Shown one piece after another: positions 1-7,100 of a stretch of 64,000 nucleotides of DNA. The position numbers were made by a program, and so were the translations under genes. Source of the DNA: CAKZSB01 sp964573105 (GTDB lineage Bacteria; Pseudomonadota; Gammaproteobacteria; Granulosicoccales; Granulosicoccaceae); contig CAZNIS010000032.1 of NCBI GenBank assembly GCA_964573105.1, positions 1-64,000 on the forward strand. Direction: 5' to 3'. Below the pieces are notes generated by a model that was not told where the DNA came from, made no database searches, and saw only the letters and a list, made by a program, of their open reading frames with translations. Position 1 is the stretch's first letter, and each line of letters opens with the position of its first letter.

Positions 1-928
1 CAATAAGAAAGGTGATATGGTGTTCTTCCCAGAGGCACCGATTAAGGGCTAGCTTCAGGTGGAACGACACTCGCCAAACAAAGCACAGTACCGTCAACTC
101 GCATTTTATGCGCTGGGCCCCGTATAGAGAGCATGTCACGACGATCAAAGTAGTGATACTGATCAGCAACGCGCGATTGATCACTCCTCGGTCGAGTAAA
201 CCGGAGGGACACCCTTCACAGCTGATCAAATATATCGGGTAAGCTTCCGCCTAGCACACGTTATGCTCCTTCCACAGAAGCACCGCCTAGCATCAAAGAC
301 AAAGAACCACTACGCTTCGATTGTGCAATTAAGTATTGCGAGCATGAATGCGAACCGCCAGAAAAGGTCACCTGACACAGTATTTACCACAGTGGAGGAT
401 TGGCACCCTTCAAGAGATTCCTGACGCCAACGAGCACAATCGCAACGTTCGCCCATCACTTCGTGTTTTGATGAAATTGCCTTAGTCTTGAGCCAAGCAT
501 TGAGGGCATTTCGCATTCTGACTGCGATTGAAGTGTTCAATGCTGGTTTCGCCTTGAAGAACTCCCCAGCAACCAAGAAGTTCCCAGTGATACACTGTGC
601 AAAGGGCTGTATCGAGCCTGGAACGAGATACAGTGACCCCTATTGATTCTATAGCAATTGCCCACCTTATTTGGTAAAACAAATATTCACCACGCCTCGC
701 CCAGCCTAAGAGGCAAGCGATGACGCGGTCAAGAAAGTCGCTCGTTGCCCATGATGCTATACCGTGCTAGTGCATCTATATCCAAGCGGTGTGAACATTG
801 ATCCTGCGCAGCAGACATTGCGCTATCTGCCCGGATTTCAGACGTGTCGGCGAATAATGTGGGCCTGTACTACAAAGCAACGGGTCCGATAGCCACGAGG
901 GTGCAACATCCACTGGAAATCTGACGAC
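1..928. other. No recognisable gene
   Basis: The first 928 bases contain only short open frames on both strands. None shows a recognisable domain, a convincing ribosome binding site or a coherent codon pattern. The stretch may hold decayed coding material, but I cannot identify any. Confidence 0.5.
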
Positions 929-1585
929 GTGACAAAAATTATCATACTCTCCACCTTCTTGCTGCTCACACCAGACTTTGTGTCAGCAAGGTTTCCTTCC
1001 TGTGACAGCATTTTTACAGACCATGATGGCGATGGGTACGGATACGAGAATTTCCAGACTTGCATTGTAGATGACTCCTCGCGCACGACGCCGGCCGCCG
1101 GCATATGTGATGACCCTGATGGTGATGGGTATGGCTGGGATGGTATGCAAAGTTGTATCGTCGAACAGCCAAGTACTCCCGACTGCGTAGACACAGACCC
1201 AAATGGTGATGGATGGGGTTGGGATGGCACTGGTTCGTGCCGGGTCGCACCGGAGATAGAAGAGCCGACATCAGAGCTGGAAGTATTGCGCACCAAACTC
1301 ATCGACCGCTCGTACAACGACTCGCCTGGCCATACCACAGCGGGCGTGTACTGCCCGGCGAGGAACTTGAGGCTCTACCTACGTGATGACGGCTACATTC
1401 AACCTACCGCAGAGCCCACCTTCAGCGCAGGCGGGTCCTGGACAACCGGAATTGACGGCACTGATGGACTCATTTCGCTATGGCGACCGTATCGCGGGGT
1501 ACTGGTTTTAGAAACCAGTCTACAAATAGGGTCAGATGATGTAACAGACGTTGTCAGTGGGGAGAGATGCACCTGGATAAAGTAG
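929..1585 (+). CDS. Secreted protein with CBM10-like DGDGYGWE repeats
   Basis: A 218-residue protein with a GTG start and an N-terminal signal peptide (hydrophobic core IIILSTFLLLTP, likely cleavage after VSA). The first third holds three spaced copies of a motif of the form D-x-DGDG-Y/W-GW/Y-(E/D)-x5-SC-x-V, at about residues 30-46, 63-77 and 91-105. Each pairs a cysteine just before the acidic stretch with the SC near its end. This resembles the GWGWE...SC core of carbohydrate-binding module family 10, and the Asp-rich part could bind calcium. The C-terminal 110 residues match no family I know. The gene at 14441-15628 carries one copy of the same motif, so the window encodes at least two members of this exported family. 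A role in polysaccharide or surface binding is inference. Confidence 0.65.
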   Translation: MTKIIILSTFLLLTPDFVSARFPSCDSIFTDHDGDGYGYENFQTCIVDDSSRTTPAAGICDDPDGDGYGWDGMQSCIVEQPSTPDCVDTDPNGDGWGWDGTGSCRVAPEIEEPTSELEVLRTKLIDRSYNDSPGHTTAGVYCPARNLRLYLRDDGYIQPTAEPTFSAGGSWTTGIDGTDGLISLWRPYRGVLVLETSLQIGSDDVTDVVSGERCTWIK

Positions 1586-1997
1586 ATGTTCTCAGCACGC
1601 CTGAATGGACGCCCCGTCCTACCCGTGGGCGGTGTCGGTCGTAGCCTGGCCGGCCGCACCTCGCCGGCCGCACCTCGCCGGCCGCACCTCGCCGGCCGCC
1701 ACTAAATACCCATGTATGTTCCGTGCGACCTCCTACCCCTGCTTTGAATGCAGAACTACCTCGGTTCATCAGGCGAAGACACGGGATACTGCTCGGCATT
1801 AGAAACAGTGCAATCGTCATCACACCGCCACTGGTTATCAACGCAAATGAGGTTACCCGAATGTGTGATGCAATCATTGATACAATCAATCATATCGACA
1901 TCAATGACTTCAACCTGCCGGCCGGAGAGCGAGCGGCAAACCACATTGCGTTGGCAATTCAGCCTGGAGAGGCCACTACACACTGCAAGAGAACAGG
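1586..1997. other. Intergenic region with GC-rich tandem repeat
   Basis: No credible gene lies between the secreted repeat protein and the GFA-family gene. The only clear structure is the 14-bp tandem repeat annotated separately. Overlapping short frames on both strands have no recognisable product. Confidence 0.5.
1649..1699. repeat. 14-bp GC-rich tandem repeat, 3.6 copies
   Basis: The unit GCCGGCCGCACCTC is repeated three times without a mismatch (1649-1662, 1663-1676, 1677-1690), followed by a partial copy ending in GCCGGCCGC. Each unit contains the 8-bp palindrome GGCCGGCC (with the preceding base) or GCCGGC. The array lies about 65 bases downstream of the secreted repeat protein gene. 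Confidence 0.9.
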
Positions 1998-2402
1998 ATG
2001 GAGACTCAAGTATCATTTGGGCGATGTCAGTGTGGAGCCGTCGATTACTCAATACACGGCGAGTTCGACTCGTTTTTCTGTCACTGTGAAGACTGCAGAC
2101 TGAATACGGCGGCCCCCTATGCCGCCTGGGGACGCGTGCGTGAAGAAGCATTTGTCCTGAACAGTGGGCGACTTAAAACATTCAATTCCAGTGCAGGTGT
2201 CAGCTGGTCTTTCTGCGAAAACTGCGGCACCAGCATCAAGTATGCGAATGATAGACATCTCCCGCACATCGATTTTCATTTAGCCACACTAAGACCGGGC
2301 ATTTTCATCAACCCGAAGTTTCATGTACAGGTGAAGGAAAAACTTCCCTGGGTCACTATCTCTGACAATTTGCCTCAGTTCCAACGGTGGCGACGCGATT
2401 AA
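1998..2402 (+). CDS. GFA / CENP-V family zinc protein
   Basis: A 134-residue protein of the glutathione-dependent formaldehyde-activating enzyme (GFA) / Mss4-like fold. Its zinc-binding cysteines are all visible: C-x-C-G near residues 10-13 (RCQCGAV), C-H-C-x-x-C-R near 28-33 and F-C-x-x-C-G near 72-77. The length matches the usual 120-140 residues. The ATG at 1998 has AGGA-like bases just upstream. Members of this family are often annotated as formaldehyde-activating, but most have no proven activity, so the substrate is unknown. The gene is followed 60 bases later by a CoA-transferase on the same strand, but nothing ties the two functionally. Confidence 0.85.
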   Translation: METQVSFGRCQCGAVDYSIHGEFDSFFCHCEDCRLNTAAPYAAWGRVREEAFVLNSGRLKTFNSSAGVSWSFCENCGTSIKYANDRHLPHIDFHLATLRPGIFINPKFHVQVKEKLPWVTISDNLPQFQRWRRD

Positions 2403-2464
2403 ACTAAGCCCTGTTCACCGAGCTATTGAATGCCGTGACCACCACTTTCCCCACAATACCGTCC

Positions 2465-3601
2465 ATGACAAACGAAAACAAACACGGCCCGCTCAAGGGC
2501 ATGAAAGTAATTGAACTTGCACATGTCATGGCCGGACCGGTTTGCGGGCTGATGCTGGCTGACATGGGAGCCGATGTCTTGAAAGTGGAAAAACCCGGCG
2601 GCGATGACACTCGCCGGATGGTACCACCCGATATCAACGGTGAATCGGCTGCATTCATGATGATGAACCGCAATAAGCACGGCATGGTGCTGGACCTGAA
2701 AACCGAATCGGGCAAAGCCAGACTCCTTGAACTGGTCAAGGATGCCGATGTGCTGATCGAAAACTATCGACACGATACGATGGAAAAGCTGGGACTGGGA
2801 TATGAAACACTACGCGCGATCAACCCCGGACTAATCTACGCTGAAATCTCTGGCTTTGGCAGAACCGGCCCATACCGGGATCGCGGCGGATTCGACGTGA
2901 TTGCCCAGGGCATGTCTGGACTGATGTCCGTGACCGGTGAAGGCCCCGGACGAGCACCGGTAAAAGTCGGGCCGCCGGTCTCGGATATTACCGCCGGCAT
3001 TCTGTGCGCAATGGGTGTTAGTGCCGCCTACTCCCACAAGCTCAAAACCGGCGAGGGACAGCGTGTAGACACGTCTCTTTTCGAAGCCGCCATCACCCAC
3101 ACCTACTGGCAATCTGCGATCTGCTTTGCAACCGGGGTATCACCTGAGCCGATGGGCTCGGCACACCCGTTGAACGCGCCTTACCAATCTCTAAAAACAA
3201 AGGATGGCTGGATCAATATTGGGGCGGCGAATGAGTCTAACTGGCAACGTCTCCTGACGGTTCTTGATGCTCAGGAACTGGCAGAAGATGAGCGCTTCAA
3301 TAACAATGCAAACAGAATGGCCCATCGACATCAACTGGCTGAAGTGCTTGAGCGCTACTTTAACCGCAGGCCAACCAGCGAGTGGGTAGACCTGCTGAAC
3401 CAGGCTGGCATTCCCGCCGGTCCGGTACTTTCCATTGCCGAGATGCACCAGGACCCGCAAGCTATCGCGCGAGACATGATTGTGAGTGTCGATCATCCGG
3501 TTGCAGGCGAGGTTAAAACCATTGGCCTGCCAGTGAAGTTTCACGCGACACCGGGCAAGGTCAGTACGGGCGCACCCGTGCTGGACGCAGATCCGGAGTG
3601 A
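2465..3601 (+). CDS. Class III CoA-transferase (CaiB/BaiF family)
   Basis: The protein moves CoA between acyl-CoA and a carboxylic acid and acts in the cytoplasm. The family N-terminus is clear: GMKVIELAHVMAGPVCG, then LADMGADVLKVEKPGGDDTR, followed by N-R-N-K and a catalytic-Asp region ENYRHDTMEKLGLGYETL, with GRTGPYRDRGGFDVIAQ in the middle. The open frame extends upstream to a TTG at 2426, but the ATG at 2465 gives 378 residues, close to the family norm of about 400, and needs no alternative codon. The frame is intact to the stop. The substrate cannot be told from sequence; the GFA gene upstream and the giant exoprotein downstream give no clue. Confidence 0.9.
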   Translation: MTNENKHGPLKGMKVIELAHVMAGPVCGLMLADMGADVLKVEKPGGDDTRRMVPPDINGESAAFMMMNRNKHGMVLDLKTESGKARLLELVKDADVLIENYRHDTMEKLGLGYETLRAINPGLIYAEISGFGRTGPYRDRGGFDVIAQGMSGLMSVTGEGPGRAPVKVGPPVSDITAGILCAMGVSAAYSHKLKTGEGQRVDTSLFEAAITHTYWQSAICFATGVSPEPMGSAHPLNAPYQSLKTKDGWINIGAANESNWQRLLTVLDAQELAEDERFNNNANRMAHRHQLAEVLERYFNRRPTSEWVDLLNQAGIPAGPVLSIAEMHQDPQAIARDMIVSVDHPVAGEVKTIGLPVKFHATPGKVSTGAPVLDADPE

Positions 3602-4149
3602 TTTAGAACCGGCATGCAGCCGGCCGCCGCCATAGATTAGCAGCGCAATGCGCCACAGTACCTGTCCGGCTGCTGATTCGAGCGAACAGTCTATGGCAAC
3701 ACCCGGATGGCGCACCTCAGCCTGCCCCTCGGCGCGCGAGCATCACGTGGGCGCCGATCAGCCAACCACGCTGTTTGATCGGCTAGACGTTATCGAACGC
3801 TTCTTTGCGTGATCTGCAGAGCATCGACTACAAAACACTATCAGAGCGCAATGTCGTTCGAGAGCTGACCTTTCGTTAGAACTTTCGCAGGCACAGTGTC
3901 ATGACGGTTTACTCACTCCCCACAGACGGGTTGTGTCCTGTTTCACAATTTTGGGGAGATATCCGCCTTGTCGATCTATCTGCGCAGCGGTTCACTTAAC
4001 TTTGCAAGAGTAGCGCGGTACCGTTGCCCGGACGCCTAGATGAATCCCGTGTCACTTGCCGCCGGACGGCCAGATCGTCATTCAATATACATAAGAATCA
4101 GGTTGCCTTGCGCGATCAATTAAACAGGCAGCAGAGCCACAGGGACATA
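3602..4149. other. Intergenic region, no recognisable gene
   Basis: About 550 bases before the giant fusion gene. There is an 8-bp inverted repeat, GCCGATCA (3753-3760) and TGATCGGC (3776-3783), with a 15-base spacer; it could be a transcript hairpin or an operator. No gene is supported. A TTG-started extension of the downstream frame back to 4024 lacks signal-peptide character and is not used. Confidence 0.45.
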
Positions 4150-4152
4150 ATG
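4141..4152 (+). promoter_or_regulatory. Ribosome binding site deciding the start of the giant fusion
   Basis: AGGGA at 4141-4145 lies five bases before the ATG at 4150. It favours this start over the TTG at 4024. A second in-frame ATG at 4222, right before the hydrophobic core MLLACKLICVLFLAL, remains possible. Confidence 0.5.
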
Positions 4153-7100
4153 CCAGCGTCCAACCGAATCTCGTCGCACCCTGACCTTTTACAACACTAC
4201 TTACGAGCCAACTACACGGCCATGTTGCTAGCTTGCAAACTCATCTGTGTGCTGTTCCTTGCCCTGCACACGTCCGTCGCATCATCGCAGATCACCTACA
4301 GTGTCTATAACGGCGATTTCACCTCGATGCCGGATTTCGACACGCTGACACCGATTGATACAGGCACCACTGATGTTATCGATTTAACGTCGGCAAACCG
4401 CAAGTCTCAGTTTGCCCTCGTCTTCACTGTTGAGCTGACTGTTTCGACCTCAGCCAACTACAACTTCCGCACCACTTCCGATGACGGATCCAGGCTACTG
4501 ATCAATGACACACTTGTGGTAGACAACGATGCAAGCAATGCAGTCAGGATTGCAGACGGAACCATCTTCCTGGAGGCTGGCAATCACGATCTGATCGTTC
4601 AGTACTACGAATCGGGCGCCGTGCAGGAGCTGCAGGTGGTTTATCGAGTCGAAAATGGCATTTACGGGCGCATTCCAGCTGACGGTGTGCTCAATGGCAC
4701 GGCTCCAACCAACGCGAGTGCTGGCGAATGGAGCGAGCTGATCAGCTGGCCACACATCGCCATTTCCGCAGCCAACCTGCCAGACGGGCGCGTATTGAGC
4801 TGGTCATCGACCGAACCCAACGGCTTTCCACCCAACCGGGAATACACGCTGGCCAGCTTGTTCGATCCCGCGACCAATAGTTTTCAGAATGCCGACAGCA
4901 ATTTTCACGATATGTTCTGCGCAGGCATCACTACGCTAGAGGATGGCAGCATTGTGGCATCGGGTGGTAATCCAGAGGACAGCCGAACCAGCGTATTCAA
5001 CCTCGACAGCATGACGTGGGCGCCACTGTCGGACATGAACGATTCGCGCTGGTATGGCACCAATGTCACGCTGCCAAACAACAAGATTTTTTCAAGCTTT
5101 GCTAAATCCTCTGGCAATCGCTCCGAAGTGTATGACCCGTTTACGAACCTGTGGACACGCACCCCGAACGCCAGCATGCAAACGCTGTTGGATGAGCAAA
5201 ATGCTATCAATGCGCTTTCGACGCCCTCTAATGCTGGCAATGTTGAATGGTGGGCACACCTGGCAATGGCGCCGGATGGCAGAGTATTTCACGGCGGACC
5301 AACCGAGACCTTCCACCTGTTTGATCCAGTCTCCGGTAGCGAGAATGAAGTACTCGGGCAACTGACTGATGGCAAGACGCGTATGTACGGCAACGCCGTC
5401 ACCTACGAGGCCGGCAAGGTATTGTTGATTGGAGGCAGCGATCGCAGCGTGTCACCTGCAACATCCCCCAAAGACGTCTACAAGGTAGATCTACTCGGTC
5501 CGACCCCGATCGTCACAAGTGCCGCCCCGATGCATCATCCGCGTTCATTGAGCAACGCCGTTACACTGCCCAACGGTGAAGTGCTGGTCGTGGGTGGCAA
5601 CACGGGCGGCAAACTCTTTAGCGACGAAAGCTCGGTACTGCCATCCGAGATCTACAATCCGCAGAGCGATAGCTGGCAACTGGTTGATGAAATAACGGTA
5701 CCCCGCAACTATCACTCAATCGCGATACTGCTGAAAGATGGTCGCGTGCTATCGGCCGGCGGCGGTGGTTGTGGAGATAGCTGTGACACCAATCATCTAG
5801 ATGGTCAGATATTTACGCCACCCTATTTGTACAATGTCGATGGCAGCATCGCCAATCGACCGCTCATCACGCAGGCGCCAACGCAAATCGAGGCGGGGCA
5901 GCAGGCAACAGTAATTGCCAGCCCTACGACCGCCCGTTTCAGCATGGTACGTTTATCAGGCACGACCCATCATCTAAATACGGATCAACGATTCCTGTCG
6001 ATCGCCACGATTGATAACGGCGACGGCAGCTATACGCTGGATTTCGAGGCAAACCCCAACATTTTGATACAGGGTAACTATTGGCTATTTGCACTCGACA
6101 ACAACGGCACACCATCGCTCGGTAGCACGCTACAAGTGGTACGCGCTGAGGATCCGGAGCGCGACTCAGATGGCGACGGCGTGATCGATAAAGAGGACGC
6201 ATTTCCAGCAGATCCAAACGAATCTGTCGACTCGGATGGTGATGGCGTTGGCGACAACGCTGATGCGTTTCCAAACGACCCGACCGAGACTACCGATACT
6301 GATGGCGATGGCATCGGCGACAATGCCGACCTGACACCAGCCGGTAACCTGGTTATGGCGCGTTATCTACGACTCACCTCTTTGTCGGAAATCAATGGAC
6401 GACCATTTGCATCAGCAGCTGAGATAGAACTGCTTGGAGCCAATGGCGAAACACTCAACCGGGCCAACTGGTCGGCAACGTCCACCGGCTCGGAGCCAGA
6501 CTCCCCTGCCTCAGCGGTACTGGACGGCAATCTTAATTCGCTCTGGCATTCGCCGTGGTCAGAATTCGACGGCGACCAACTCGATCCACAGCATCCTCAC
6601 GAACTCATCATTGATACAGCAGCGCCGACCATCATCACGGCGCTGATCTATGTACCCCGAGCGGACTATGGCAACGGATCGATCAAGGCGTACCAAATCC
6701 ATGTAAGTGACAACGGTACCGATTGGGGTGCCCCGGTCGCGGCGGGCGAATTTGAAGGTCCCGGGCCTGACACGATATCTTTTCGACTAAACGATGAAAC
6801 CGATACGGACTCGGACGGTGATGGTGTGATTGACTTGGACGATGCCTTTCCGAACGATCCATCCGAGACTACAGATACAGATGGCGACGGCGTCGGTGAC
6901 AATGCGGACGCATTCCCGGAAGATGCTTCAGAGACCACGGATTCAGATGGCGATGGAGTTGGCGACAACAGCGACGCCTTCGTCAATGATCCCGATGAAT
7001 CACAGGATTCAGACAACGACGGCATCGGTGACAACAGCGATCCGACCCCTTTTAGCAACCTGATCAGTGCCCGCTTCGTGCGTTTGACCGCTCTGTCAGA

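Noticed and set aside
482..682. Short minus-strand frame as a transposase fragment
   Set aside because: There is no DDE or HUH motif, no terminal inverted repeat and no similarity I can name.
1649..1699. 14-bp repeat as CRISPR or attachment site
   Set aside because: There are no spacers between units and no integrase or cas gene; it is a simple tandem repeat.
1723..2103. Plus-strand frames overlapping the GFA gene
   Set aside because: Two overlapping frames with no motif; the GFA frame with its zinc cysteines accounts for the 3' part.
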